This document shows, piece by piece, positions 36,950-50,175 of a stretch of DNA of 64,000 nucleotides. The notes beneath the pieces are model-generated. The model saw nothing but the letters and a program-made list of their open reading frames with translations, ran no database searches and was not told where the DNA came from. The DNA lies in assembly GCA_028023455.1 (NCBI GenBank), contig JAQFVV010000142.1:1973240-2037239 (forward strand), in the 5' to 3' direction. The stretch is from Epiperipatus broadwayi. Its lineage: Eukaryota; Onychophora; Udeonychophora; Euonychophora; Peripatidae. Each line of letters starts with the position of its first letter. Positions within the stretch are counted from its first letter, which is position 1. A program made the position numbers and the translations under genes.

Positions 36950-38220
36950 TAGTGTGACATTGCTTTTATAAGCTTTTATTTACAAATATGTAATATAGGG
37001 AGTGTACCAATAGCTCAAACAAGCTCTTAATTGATAAGTATGGTAAGAGAAAAATATTTAAAATCTCTATCAAGAACATTTCCATACCCAGACCAATTGG
37101 TTTCAAACTTTTGGCTCACTTCAGTGAGCTAGAATATTCAGACACTAGATCTAAAATTTCAACTCAAAACCCAGCACTTATTTAATAAGTAACATTTAAG
37201 TAGAAATTCTGAAATTTTTGGACATGAAAATGTCTTTAACTCCAGTTATCTAACTTAAATATCTATATGGGACTAAACCAAATTCAGATCTGCCCTATAT
37301 TAATAGCCCTAGAATTGCCAAGACCTTAAAGGCAAAATTATAATAATCAATAAAGCAAAACGCATATAGTGTGACATTGCTTTTATGTGCTTGTATTTAC
37401 AAATATGTTAATATAGGGAGTGTACCAATAGCTCAAATAAGATCTTAATTGATAAGTGCAGTAAAAAGTATTTAAAATCTCTATTCAGGACATTTCCATC
37501 CCCAGACCAATTAAATATTTAAAATGTCTAACTAGAACATTTCCATCCACATACTTGGTTTCAAGCTTTTGGCTCACCTTAGTGAGGAACTAGAATTTTC
37601 AGATAATAGATCTAAAATATCAATTCAAAACCCAGCACTTATATAATACATAACATTTAAGTAGAAACTCTGAAATTTTTGAATATGGGACTGGACCAAA
37701 TTGATATGGGAATGAGAATGTTCTAGATAAAAATTTTAAATATTTTTCTCTTACCACACTTATCAATTAAAATCTTGTTTGAGCTATTGGTATGCTCCCT
37801 ATATTACATATTTGTAAATACAAGCTCATAAAGGCACTGACACACTATATATGACTTGCTTTATTATTATAATTTTTCTTTAAGGTCTTGGCAATTCTAG
37901 GACTATTAATATATAGTAGATCTGAATTTGGTTCAGTTCCATATAGCTATTTAAGTTAGATAGCTGGAGTTAAAGACATTTTTATGTTTCAAAATTTCTG
38001 AGTTTTTATTACATATTAAATAAGTGCTGAGTTTTGACTTGATATTTTTGATCTAGTGTTTGAATATTCTAGCTCCTCACTGAGGTCAGCCAAAAACTCG
38101 AAACCAATTAGTCTGGGAATGGAAATGTTGTAGATAGAAATTTTAAATATTTTTCTCTTACCACACTTATCAATTAAGAGATTGTTTGAGTTATTGATAT
38201 TTTCCCTTTATTGTATATAG
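36950..38220. repeat. Diverged subfamily array, direct then inverted
   Basis: Units at about 36955-37330 and 37370-37700 are direct. A partial inverted piece (about 37705-37870) and a longer inverted unit (about 37870-38215) follow. Common words are GGGAGTGTACCAATAGCTCAAA, AGAACATTTCCAT.CCCAGACCAATT and TCTAAAAT.TCAA.TCAAAACCCAGCACTTA. The order of blocks matches the units at 35060-36440 (CCCAGAC..., CCCAGCACTT..., CCATATGGGACTGAAC), so both clusters belong to one superfamily. Nothing is encoded. Confidence 0.8.
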
Positions 38221-38854
38221 TTAAAAAAATAGAAATGTGTTTGCTCAACACACAATCTAATTGTTATTGTTAGTATAAGAAATTGACCAATGTCACATAA
38301 AGCTTTTGATGACTGAGCCACACACTTACTTAAGTCACTAAAAAAGAAAAAGACAAGGACAGAAAAAACTGTTTGTATTGGAAATAGTATCTAACCCTTA
38401 ATGAAGCATCATCCTATCCTACAATATAGCAGGAATACTCTTAATTATCCATTGTTTATATATTATTCATAATTGACTTTCATATCTCGAGTTCATTCTA
38501 TTATTCACACTCTGTAGAACTAATTAGTAACTTGAGGACAGCATCCATTATATCTAAAATAATAACATAAAAGTTACTATTGTTGTCATTGATCTTGGGA
38601 GAAAATTATTATGTTGGTTTAATTAAACTGTTACCAGTATGCATATTTTGGTTTAAAAAAAAAATCTGATACAAACGTTTATTTAGCCTAATTAACTAAA
38701 TATTGAATGGTTTTATGCTTGAAATATCACAAGACTGAAAGTGATAAAATTAAACTTCCATAAGTTATTTTATGTATTTATAATTTTCCATTTTACCATG
38801 TTAAATATATGAACAAAAACACATCTTTCTTTTAATGATATCAAAATCATACAC
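38221..38854. other. AT-rich intergenic DNA
   Basis: No gene or element was recognised. The 5' border of the following LINE is not marked by any duplication I could find. Confidence 0.55.
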
Positions 38855-39652
38855 TTGGATCATAATTTTTTGATGACCAATATTACATTTGGAAGTTTTA
38901 CTCTGAATATCATTTATTTATATGTTAAGAGTGAGTTCCTTTTTGCTCATTCTACATTTAGTAAAATTAATTCCCTTTTGTCTTCAAATTCTTATCCAAC
39001 TATATTTCTTTGTGATTTTAATATGTGTTACATGCATTTTAATAATAAATTCCTACATCTTTTTAATAGAGTATTTTTATCTGGTGAAGGATGTTTTCCT
39101 CTTAATGCATTTTCCTTTTATACACTTCGCACCACTTCTTTAATTGATCTTCTTTACTATTCTCCTGAACTTCACCTTGACATTTCAGCAAAGCTTCAGG
39201 TTGTTCCTTTCTCGGATCATTTGGCTATGTATGTTGCATTGTTGATTGATACTTCCTTTGTTGCTCAGTCACATAGATCTCTTACAATAAGGCTCTTAAA
39301 TAGATTAACAGCTCCTGCTTCAATTTTTTCAGAGGCATATATTCTTTTTAGAAAAGTGGATATTCTTTCATTACCTGCCATATTGGAATGGTCTTCTTTT
39401 GTTGGTATTCTCAGTTCTATTATTAATTCTTATACTAGAAATACAAAAGGTCCAAAGTTTTTACTTAAGCAATTGGATGATATTTCATCCAAACTTTCTA
39501 ATCTTTCTTCTTTTGATTCTACCATAGAAAATATTATGCAACTTAAATCTCTTTTTCATTATGTGGCTATTAAATGGTCTAAATTTTTTCTTCAAAATCA
39601 TCATAACTGGACACAAAGTTATATTAGATGGGCTTTAGGTGCTTATTCTTGA
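38855..39652 (+). pseudogene. Endonuclease (EEP) C-terminal half and linker
   Basis: This 265-codon open piece contains FLCDFN in place of the GDFN box at about residue 53, and VPFSDHLAMYV near residue 120, the catalytic SDH motif of apurinic-type endonucleases. The upstream catalytic Asn/Glu boxes are absent. The remainder is the linker before the RT. It is the longest intact piece of this element and belongs to a decayed copy. Confidence 0.78.
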
Positions 39653-39931
39653 CCTACTCCATTAATAATTGACACAAGAAATAAAGTATGTTCTGGCCAT
39701 ATTATGTTGCTTGAACTATGTAATCATTTCAAAAATAAGCTTCAAATGTTACCTTTTAGAATTGGTGACATCTGGAATGAATCTGAGCTTGATTCTAGTC
39801 ATAATATAACTGAAACTATGATTATTCAAAAATATAAATTCTTTTCCAGACAATATACATCCTGAGATTCATGGTATTCCCAGGTTTGTCCTTCTTCATC
39901 TTTCATTTTTTCAGCTCCAATAGTTCGTAAT

Positions 39932-40560
39932 ATGGTTGATATTCTAGCTAATGATTTTGTGAATATTCCTGATCTCTATCTGGTGGTGATGGTCCTTTTT
40001 CTTAAGAAGAAATTAACTCCTTCTCCATTATCTAATATTCATTCTATTTCTATGACACCTCTTTTAATAAAGACTATTGAATCTATTGTTAAAGATCATA
40101 TACAAAATAATATTTATCTTCATTTATCAAAATTTCAATTTGCAAAGAAGAGTCATTCAACAACTGAAGCTGTTCAGCTTTTTCTTCTTCTTATTGAGTA
40201 TATTAGGCATTATAATAAATCAAAACCTGTGGTCATTCAGCTGGACTTCACATCAGCCTTTGATTGTGTTCCGTCTTCTGTTTTGTTTCAGACTCTTCAA
40301 GATTATCAGGTTCCTACTCCATATGTCCATGTTATAGCCAATCTTCTACTTAACAGATCCATCTTTACTTCATCGGATGGTAAACTTGCAGATGGTTTTC
40401 ATCCGCATCTCTCAGTGCCACAGGGATCTCTCTTGCCACATTATGTTTTATTACATATTTAAATCCGATACTTTTACAGATAGAATCTAAACTGCCTGGT
40501 ATTTATGTTCCTGCTCTTAAACAGACTATTCATCATATTTCTTATGTTGATGTATGTCTC
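39932..40560 (+). pseudogene. Reverse transcriptase fragment, frameshifted
   Basis: The 39932-40462 frame contains FAKKSHSTTEAVQ, the catalytic block IQLDFTSAFDCV and LSVPQGSLL. It shifts frame near 40430, after which the other frame reads LNPILLQIESKLPG and HHISYVD. The Y-A-D-D box is degraded to YVDV, losing one of the two catalytic aspartates. The polymerase is inactive. Confidence 0.8.
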
Positions 40561-40681
40561 TGTCTTTTTTCCTGATAAATCTTTTCTTCCGGCTTTGTTG
40601 CAAATATTGGACTCTTTTTCTAATAGTTTTAATCTTCATATCAATGTTACAAAATCCGCAATTTAAAAAATTAAATCTGGT

Positions 40682-41723
40682 TTGTCAATTATTTCAACTT
40701 TCACAGCCAAGCTTCCATCTTTCCTTGGCTTTCCAATAGTTTTTTCTTGTTCAGTAATTACAAGGCAGATTCAAAATATTATTCTTGATAAAACAAAAAG
40801 GATAGTTGCATCGCTTGTCAATATAAACATTTTGCTTATGGGTAAGGTTACACTCTTGAACTCTTTGGTTTATTCGAGACTTAGTTATTATTTACCAATT
40901 ATTAGGCTAACGAAGCATTTTGGGGGGGCTATAAATTCGCTTTGTTCAAAATTATTTTGGAAAAACAAGGTTGTAGCCATCAATATTGCTAAAATTCAAA
41001 TGCCAAAGCTTTTAAATGGTCTAGTTTTTGTGCATGGTCTCAACTTTATATCTCCAGAGATCTATATTTTTTTTTTGTGTAACTTGTCTAAAGCTTGCTC
41101 AGTTATCTCTTCCTTTGGTTATTGATCCTACAGATATGCCACCTCCATTTCTAAGTTATTGGATTGCTGATTTATGAAAGTCAGTTATTAAGTCAATACC
41201 CTCGGCTTAAGTTGCGCTTGATGAGAAATTGACATTCTGGGATATTTATAAATTAAAATTTCCACATTATACTCCTCTTTTGACTTCATTAGGTGTTTCA
41301 AATAAAGTTCTCTTGCATAAAATGTAACTTCTTTTCATTGAAGCAAGACATGTTGATTTTGTATTTAAACTAAATTTAAATGCTCTCCCAACAAATTATT
41401 TTTTAGTGACCAGCAGAGGCTTCATTAGGATTTCGTCTCAATGTCAGTTGTGTAGATTATATGATGAGACAATACTCCGTATTTTCTATATTTGTCCTGC
41501 TCTTAAGTCGATTAGGGACTTTATTGTTGCAAATGTATCTCTGGATCTTAGGGATGCTCTTTCTGTTTCTAATACTCTCAAGAAGGGATCGTTTGCAGCA
41601 ATAAGATTATCTATCTTTATAACATTTTCTTTATGGTTGATGCATTGCAGGCTCATCTTTGGTCATTCTCAGGACTCAGCTCTAAGTGGCTTTATCAAGC
41701 TTCTTGTCCAAGTCAAGCAGTGA
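40682..41723 (+). pseudogene. LINE C-terminal region with cysteine motif
   Basis: Frame 40682-41125 contains SFLGFPIVFS and LLMGKVTLLNSLVYSRLSYY, the segment downstream of the RT that precedes the thumb in L1/Tx1-like proteins. A second frame, 41406-41723, has CQLCRLYDET....C, the CX2C...C pattern found near the C-terminus of this group. The gap between them (41126-41405) has stops and shifts. Confidence 0.72.
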
Positions 41724-41914
41724 GACTCTCTGCTTTCGCCTGTGAGTCTACATGATGATACTTGGGTGAATGTTTTATTTTCATCTTAATCTTATTAAGA
41801 TACTCTTTTCTCTGCATTGACTTTTTCAAGTTACATTCTGAATGCTTTGTAATTTTTTATAAAGTTTAACTGTATATTATGTTACTATGTTTAATAAATT
41901 TATTTTAAAACAAA

Positions 41915-44900
41915 AGACTAGTGATCCCAAGATGCACTTCAGAATTCATCAGTTAGACCAGATCATAATTCCTGATATATAGCTATCATTTGTTTACCAT
42001 TTATCAATAGTAATTTGTTGCATTTTGATTTGCAAGTGTAAAACTTACTCTACTCATAACTTTGATGCAAACCAACCCAGATTAACATTTCAATGGTGAT
42101 CTCTAATTATTTATTAAACTTGATTATTATTCCTAATTTAGATATAAATTTTAAAACAGTTAAAAATCAATATATCTGTTTTTTTTAATTAAATACACAC
42201 ACATGAAGTATTTCAAATTCATTTCTTTATTTCCACATGTTACATTTTTTTATAGATATACTTAATGAACATCACTCATGTTCTTGAAACATTTGAATAA
42301 AAATGTATGAAAAGATCAATTATCACCACAATGCATTTCATGCAGAATTCACTTTCATCAGTTGTCCAGGTCACTATCTCATATATCACTTATTCATTCA
42401 GTATTTATCAAAAGTAAACACTTAATTTTAAGTTACAACTGTCAGATTTGTCCTACCCACAACTTTAAATTTATTATACTATCATTGCTCTAAACAATGC
42501 AGAACAATCCATATAATTTTTAGTAAAAAAAAATGGTTTAATAGTAATAATATTACGATCTTTATAGCAAAACATCCAGAATCAATTGACAATTGATACA
42601 GATAAATATAAAATTTCAAAAAAGGTTCTTTTTAATAATTGTGACATATAATTAATACTTTTTTAAATATGTGCATAAAGAGGTTTTTAAGATTTAAATG
42701 TTTATGCCTATTGAATTGTTTAACTTTATGATAACTAGGCTACTGCACTTGAGATAAAATAAATAAATAAATAAATTCTTTAATTTATATATTTAAGAAA
42801 GATATTATTTTATGATAAAGATTATTTCAAAATTAATCTAACTTATGTTAAAGCTATAAGCATATATAACTATATTATAAAAGATAGACTATAACTTTTA
42901 AGGATTGCATAACATAACCTAAGAATAAGTTTCTGACCAATTTTTGGTCATGTAATGGGTATTTAACCATTCTTTTCTAGAAATAAATTAAATCCTCATC
43001 ACTCAATAACTCTTACAGAGAAATGGGTGCGTAGTTTTTTCCCCACAGGTATATCTTCTATATTAACAAAATTTAGATTCATGAAGTACTTCTAAAATAC
43101 AACACACTAATGAGATTAACATTTGCAACAAATTTAATAGTTAAAAAACTTTTTAATATTTGAAATTTACTCTTCTGCTTTCAGCAGTAACTGCAGTATA
43201 ATTTTAGAAGATAAAGTGTAATTTAGATCAATTGTCAAAACAATTTTTAAAAATCTCAAATTTAATTAATAAAATGAAACGATTAGTGTTCCAACTCTCA
43301 TTTGACCAAGTTTTAATAATTGGTAATAAATAATCATTGCCAATTTTTTTTTAGGTTGCAATTTATCTTTGGCCAGTCAAAATTTTAATATAATAATAGT
43401 TACGATGTAGGAATGAGTATATATTCTATAAACCATCTTACAAAAAATACTCAACTTTGATAGAAAGCAGCATCAAAATTAAAATTAATTTTTTGCGGAT
43501 TAATATACTTTTTATATTATTCATATTATGATCCTTATTTTAAATTATTTATGCAGATTTTGAATATATATATACACATTTTGTAAAGATATTTTAGAAC
43601 TGGCATTTAAAAGTACTAAAATTTTACTTTATACATTGATTATTATTTGCATAAGTGAACGTTGAGTACTCAGTTTAAATGTACTTTTATTGTTCAAGTT
43701 TGTTTGTTTGTTTGTTTTTTAAAAAAAAATGCATTATTAATTTTAGATTACCCTCAAAATTAATAAATATTTCATCTCTTATAAACTGCAATAATAATAA
43801 TTAGTAATAATAGTATTGTTTAAATGCAAAAAAAAAAGTAATTTAAAATTTTCTTAACAAATTATAAATGAAAAATTAATTTAACTTTCTATTTCATTAT
43901 ATTGTAAGAACTTCCAAAAAAAAAATTAAGCTAAATTATATTAGTTTTTTCTTTTTTTCTTCTTCTTTTCTTTTTTTTTTTTTTTTTGGAAATAGCCAAT
44001 ACATAAATCCTCATAATTGTTTTCAGAATCCTTTTTTATCAGAGCTCATAATAATTATATTGGATATTTTTGTTTCACTGTCTCCCAATATTTGTAGAAT
44101 TTTAATAAGCTGGTTCCACATAATTGTTTAATAATATCATTGATCAATTTAATATTCCAATCAACGATGTATTTGCAAAAATTAATTACTACAACTGATA
44201 AATTTAAAAATAAATTTAAAAACAAATACATTAATAGAAAAAGAAAAAATAAATTGAATCTAAAGTCTTATTACATTTTGATAACATTCAAAAAAGCATA
44301 AATCAAATAATGGATTCTATATTGATTTTAACTATCTAAGACTATCAAAAATTGTAATAATTAATTTATAAAACTGAATGTATTTCCAAGTCCACCCAAT
44401 ATTATTAAAATATTACTAAATATTATCATTCTTGTATTTCATTTTGATATAATACTTAATTCCTGTACTATGATTTTTTCTACTTTTGTTTCTATTACTA
44501 TTTTCACTAGTTAATTTTGCTCATTAATTTGGGGTTGCAACTAAAACTTACAGCTTGTAAAATTTGAGTAATCAAGATGTTTATTTTTTTTATAATTGCT
44601 ATGGATCCATATTAAAGGTTATTTATAAACTTTTGCATTATACATTACTTAAATCATTAATTATAATTATCTTTATTTTTAAAACTAAATTCCTAACTCA
44701 CATCTCATGTATTTCAGAGTTTATGTAAAAGAGTAAACATGTTATATTAATTAAAAGATTTAAAGGTTTGGTTATATGACATTTTAGATTAATAATGAGG
44801 CAGTTAAAATTTTGCTTAAGTAATTACAATAAAATCTGGGAAAATAAAAACTACAGAATAAATAAATAATACATCAACATTTGTTCTCACTAAATTTAGA

Positions 44901-47900
44901 TTTATATAACAAATTCCAATCAATATAATGAACTCTAGAATAATAAATATTGTCATATAAGGCTTAATTATCAAGTTAGTTTGCTTTTTTCTATCTCCAG
45001 TGGTGAAAATATTGTATTTATTTTTTAAAAGGATTCTCATAGGTATGTATATTGTAATAATTTTAGCCATGAGCCATAAATATAATATTTGAAAATAAAT
45101 TAACTTTTCCATATTTCAATGTTTTTTTTTTTTTTGCATTTATCCCATAGATGCAGTTTGATTTAATAGGTCAATATTTGATTTTAGTATTAAAATCTTT
45201 ATTCTATATTATGAATCAATAAATTTTACTTGATTTATTAAAAATATAACTCCATTAAGTTATAGTTGAAAGATAAATATTGAATGTTGAATGGCTCAAA
45301 AAAATAATCATTAGTTATAATTTGTTTTCTATACTCATCAATATTTTTCATTTAAAGTTGATAAAAGGGAATGGATGACTGTCTTTTTATGGAGTGGCAT
45401 ATAAATATTGTGTTTTTTCATGTTAAACCAAAGTTATCACTTGGAAATCACATTTCATTTTATCATAAATCTTTGGTTATTAAAAAGACAGCAAATATTT
45501 TGTAAAGAAAACTATGAAAGTTTACAAAAATGAGAATGTTATGATGTTAAAATTAGAAGTAACATATATTAGCCAAATTAGATGAGGTATATCCAAATCA
45601 CAAGTAAAGATATTCTATCATAGTTTAATACAAATTATCTAATTATAATCAAGATTTTTTTATTTATTAGATTTTCCAAATAACTAAATAATTAGGAAGT
45701 AAAAATAATTCATCTCAGTCTTATTAAGTTTCTTTTCGTAAAATTAAAGAATAAAAGGCAGTTGAATTTGATCTTTCTAAACATCATTGGATTCTCACCA
45801 AGTGATTCGGGACTAGTGCTTATTTTTTATGAGTGCAGTTTAACTAGTTTTGACTTGTGTAGAAGTGTACCATTACTAACCATAAGCTATACATTTAATG
45901 ATTATCTAATTTCCAGTTACAGAAGATTTGAAATCGGTGAATGAATATATCTCCTAGTTATAATTTCTCCAGACTTTACAAAGATTGTAAATAGTTTCAA
46001 ACGGTTAACATGCTAGAGTAAATAACTTTAAAGAATTGTTGTAATCTTTATAATTTGTGTCATCAGGTTTTGTTTCATTTGTTCTGATTTAATCTTTAGA
46101 ACAGTTACCGTTTTAAATACTCAGGTAATTAACTGTCTAGAGAATTTTGTTGAACAATATTTTGGGTATTGTTAATACTAATTAAAAACAAAAGTGACCA
46201 TATTATTCATAATTAATATATTTTTATTAGTATATTGTTCACTTAGGGTAAAACAATATTAATGTTAATCTATCATATTTTTAATTTTAATATAATGCGA
46301 TTGTCTAAGTAATTTTTCATGATAAGAGATATTTGAGAACCCTAATATCAAATCAAACATTTATCAATTCCATTTAGGTAGTCTGATCAGAAGTTGCCTT
46401 ATATTCCACAGTTGAGTTCAATCCCATAACTTATAGTTTTGAGTAATATTTTACTAGTTAAATGTAAATCTCATAATACTATATGGCTCATTATTTATTT
46501 ATTTTTTGCAAACGTGACTATTTATTATAGTTAGATTTTTAATGAATTGTCAGTTACGTATGTAGAATTTATACTTTTATGAGTCGAATTAGCCTTTTAA
46601 TAGAATAATGTCTCTTTTCTCTATAACAATTATGCTGGCTTTTTTATCATTCTAATAAGATGAATAATAAAGCTAAGATAAATGGAGCATATTGAATTGA
46701 TGTTACTAAATGCAAAAAAAAAATCTAGTTTTGCCGAATAAAGTGTTAAATCCAGTTTTAATCATATGATCATCAAGTTGTTTCCCATGCAGACTTTTCT
46801 TTTTAAAAATTATTTAATATTACAAATATTTTTAATGTTGGCCTTTGGGGATGATATACTTTAAACTACATCTTATTAATTGAATATAATTTACATTTTC
46901 TTGATTAGGTGAGGTGAATTAATATTATTGTGAATGTTGTTTTGTTAAACAGTGATTAAAAAAACATCTTCAGCAATCATTAACTTGACAGTTGTCAACT
47001 GAAGAATGTGAATCCCATTAAAATATCTTGATATATTTTTAAGTTTAAAATGGATGTTGAGGATTACATACTTGGCAATGTGCTTCTTGTGCATTTAACA
47101 AGTAAATAGATAGATAGATTTATTTAAGGCTATGGTTTTTTATATTTTATTGTGAAAAAAAAGGAAACTATCAACAACATAAAAACCTTGGAGTCTATTT
47201 AAGATTATAAAAATACTAATATAGTCGAACTTATAAAACCAATAATTATTTTCTTCAGCTTTCTGGATGTGATATTATTGGTTCTATTGTTGTAAAAACA
47301 TATCTTCATTAGATTTGGCATATGACGTCAATAAATAGTACAGAGTTCCTAAAATATAATAAATTTAAGCATAGTTTTAATGAAAGAGGTAGATCTCATT
47401 TTTCTTATAAAGATTATTTTAAACAAGTACAATTGTTTTAATCGAAAAATATGGTTGAGAATAAAATATTGAGAACTACAATTAGGTGATGTATACGTTT
47501 AAAGAACATCATTTTGTGACGTCAAATAAACAAACAAACCAGACTGTAATATATGTGGACATATTTATTTTAATAGATTGCTTTTGTTTGGACATTTGCA
47601 AATTTATCTTTATTTTTTTTTTGTACTTTTTTTATCTTCTGGGGTAGAATTGTCATATTCATTCGTCTGAATAGCTTTTAATGATGATGATGATGATGAA
47701 CGATTTACATAATTTCAGCTTTATGAGTGGAAGTTTTTGTAATCTTATTTTTTATTTTTGTAATTTAGATATTGAATTCATTGATTTTTTTTAAAAATAA
47801 AAATGTGTTTCCAGACACAGTTTCTATATAAAAGTCAAAAAAATTACCCCTGTCATTTGTATTCAGGTGGTTTTTTTTCTCTATCTCACCAACTTTTTTT

Positions 47901-48508
47901 TTTTTTTTTAAAGTCAAGTCATCACATTTTCATTATTATTGGAAAGATTTTTTTTTTCATATTTAGGAGCGGGGGGGGGGGGGACTGCGCAATTATAGAT
48001 CTTTTCTTAGCGGTAAAGAATATTATTAATCTTGTTATTAAACTTTTAAGTATCTTTATACTTTTTGCATCATATCTCTTCACGATTCCATTTATTTTTA
48101 CACAATAGTTATTCGTTCATCACAATAATTCCTTATTTTAAATTTGATGTACTTAAGTACAAAATACTGTGAAATTTTTATTACCAAAATTTTAATTGCC
48201 ATAATCAAAGTATATAAATTGCAGCTCAATCCTGTTATTTTAGGTATTCGAATTTTACTTCCATGTAATTCCCGTTGCAATAAACCATTCGATTATTTCT
48301 TCATTTTTAATGTTTAATCAATCGAGAAAAACTTTTAAAATAGAATATATATTATATTCTGTTTTTGTTATAAATTTGCCATCTTCCAAATTTATTTTTA
48401 CTTCATTAATTAATATTTGAATGATTCGTTGCTCAACATTTTAATGCTTTGGAAGTGAAGCCCTTAGTTTGAATTGGTATATATAGTATCGTTTTTTATT
48501 ATTTTTAA
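41915..48508. other. Long AT-rich gene-free stretch
   Basis: These 6.6 kb hold only short, chance-like frames of Ile/Leu/Phe/Lys-rich composition, long homopolymer runs (for example poly-T near 43965-43987, 45121-45135 and 47890-47910, and a G run near 47970-47984), a short (GAT)n at about 47685-47700 and a few (TA)n tracts. I recognise no gene, RNA or repeat family. Confidence 0.6.
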
Positions 48509-48899
48509 GTATAGAGGATTTGAACTCAGACTTTCAAGCACCCTTCAACTATCCACACTATCTCACACAACTGATACACATGACCACACACATGTAGAAA
48601 AGATTAATAATCACCAATATATGTATTTCATGCTAAACCAGCACTCATCAGTTGGTCCAGATTATCATCTCTCACACATATATATAATCAATGCTCAGTT
48701 TATATTAAGATAGCAAATCTTCATACTTTAATGGACAGGCTTCAATCCACTGCAAACTCCAACTTTTCAGCCATCCATATCATTGATAATCTGATTATGA
48801 AAACTCAAATCCCATGCTGATGCTAATATTATTGCCATGCCCATGTTGACCTGAAGTCACTCTGACCCTTCATGAATAGGACAGTATCCATTAAATACA
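48509..48899 (-). repeat. Inverted copy of the ~480-bp dispersed repeat
   Basis: The sequence is the reverse complement of most of the unit in the following array. It runs from the B-box-like GAGGATTTGAACTCAGACTT (48517) through CAGCACTCATCAGTTGGTCCA and (TA)n to GGACAGTATCCATTAAATACAT. It abuts the direct array at about 48900, forming a palindrome with almost no spacer. Confidence 0.88.
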
Positions 48900-50175
48900 T
48901 ATCAGCATGGGATATGAGTTTTCATCATCAGATTTTCAATGATATGGATGGCTGAAAAGTTGGAATTTGCAGTGGATTGAAGCCTGTCCATTAAAGTATG
49001 AAGATTTACTATCTTAATATAAACTGAGCATTGATTATATATATATATGTGTGAGAGATGATAATCTGGACCAACTGATGAGTGCTGGTTTAGCATGAAA
49101 TACGTATATTGGTGATTATTAATCTTTTTCTACATGTGTGTGGTCATGTGTATCAGTTGTATGCGACAGTGTGGATAGTTGAAGGGTGCTTGAAAGTCTG
49201 AGTTCAAATCCTCTATACTCACAATTAAGCTCACAGGTTTGTGAAGAGTGCCTGGTTTTCAAATATTTACATATCAAGATTGTATCCTGTCCATCACTCT
49301 CATATGTATTTAATGGATACTGTCCTATACATGAGGGGTCAGAGTGACTTCAGGTCAACCTGGGCATGGCAATAATATTAGCATCAGCATGATATTTGAG
49401 TTGTCATCATCAGATTTTCAATGATATGGATGGCTGAAAAGTTGGAGTTTGCAGTGGATTGAAGCCTGTCCATTAAAGTATGAAGATTTGCTATCTTAAT
49501 ATAAACTGAGCATTGATTATATATATGTGTGAGAGATTATAAACTGGACCAACTGATGAGTGCTGGTTTAGCATGAAATACTTGTATTGATGATTACTAA
49601 TCTTTTCTACATGTGTGTGGTCATGTGTATCAGTTGTGTGAGATAGTGTGGATAATTGAAGGGTGCTTGAAAGCCTGAGTTCAAATCCTCTATACTTACA
49701 ATTAAGCTCACAGTTTTGTGAAGAGTGCCTGGTTTACAAATATTTACATATCAAGCTTGTATCCTGTCCATCCCTTTTATAAGTATTTAATGGATACTGT
49801 CCTATACATGAGTGGTCAGAGTGACTTCAGGTCAACATGGGCATGGCAATAATATTAGCATCAGCATGGGATTTGAGTTTTCATCATCAGATTTTCAATG
49901 ATATGGAGGGCTAAAAAGTTGGAGTTTGCAGTGGATTGAAGCCTGTCCATTAAAGTATGAGGATTTGCTATCTTATATGTGTGAGAGATGATAATCTGAA
50001 CCAACTGATGAGTGCTGGTTTAGCATGAAATACGTTATATTGGTGATTATTAATCTTTTTTACACATGTGTGGTCATATGTATCAGTTGCATGAGATAGT
50101 TTGGATAGTCGAAGGGTGCTTGAAAGTCTGAGTTCAAATCCTCTACACTTACAATTAAGCTCACAGGTTTGGTTT
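48900..50175 (+). repeat. Tandem array of ~480-bp repeat, about 2.6 units
   Basis: The block TCATCATCAGATTTTCAATG occurs at 48922, 49404 and 49881, giving periods of 482 and 477 bases. Each unit has, in order, GGTCAGAGTGACTTCAGGTCA, the TCATCATCAG block, a CCATTAAAGTATGA.GATTTG block, (TA)n, AACTGATGAGTGCTGGTTTAG, a TCATGTGTATCAGTTG block and a tRNA B-box-like GAGTTCAAATCC. The third unit lacks part of the (TA)n area. Units are similar to each other but clearly not identical. The presence of single copies elsewhere (8276/20411) shows it is a dispersed family as well as a local array. Confidence 0.88.

Larger units (their letters stand above)
38855..41914 (+). mobile_element. Decayed Tx1/L1-like LINE, 5' truncated
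   Basis: The plus strand carries an endonuclease C-terminal half, an RT and a C-terminal cysteine motif, broken by several frameshifts and stops. It ends near 41914 after AATAAATTTATTTTAAAAC. Arrangement and motifs (VPQGS, the ISYVD box, LNSLVYSRLSYYLPI, and a CX2C...C motif near the end) resemble Tx1/L1-group elements. The first part of the endonuclease is missing. There are no visible target duplications. Details of the pieces are in the following entries. Confidence 0.82.

Noticed and set aside
44816-45112. 98-codon hydrophobic frame on the minus strand
   Set aside because: Composition (Ile/Leu/Phe/Tyr) is what random AT-rich DNA gives; no neighbouring signals or domain.
47685-47700. (GAT)n as another RTE tail
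   Set aside because: The preceding sequence does not match the RTE 3' end, so it is a plain short microsatellite.
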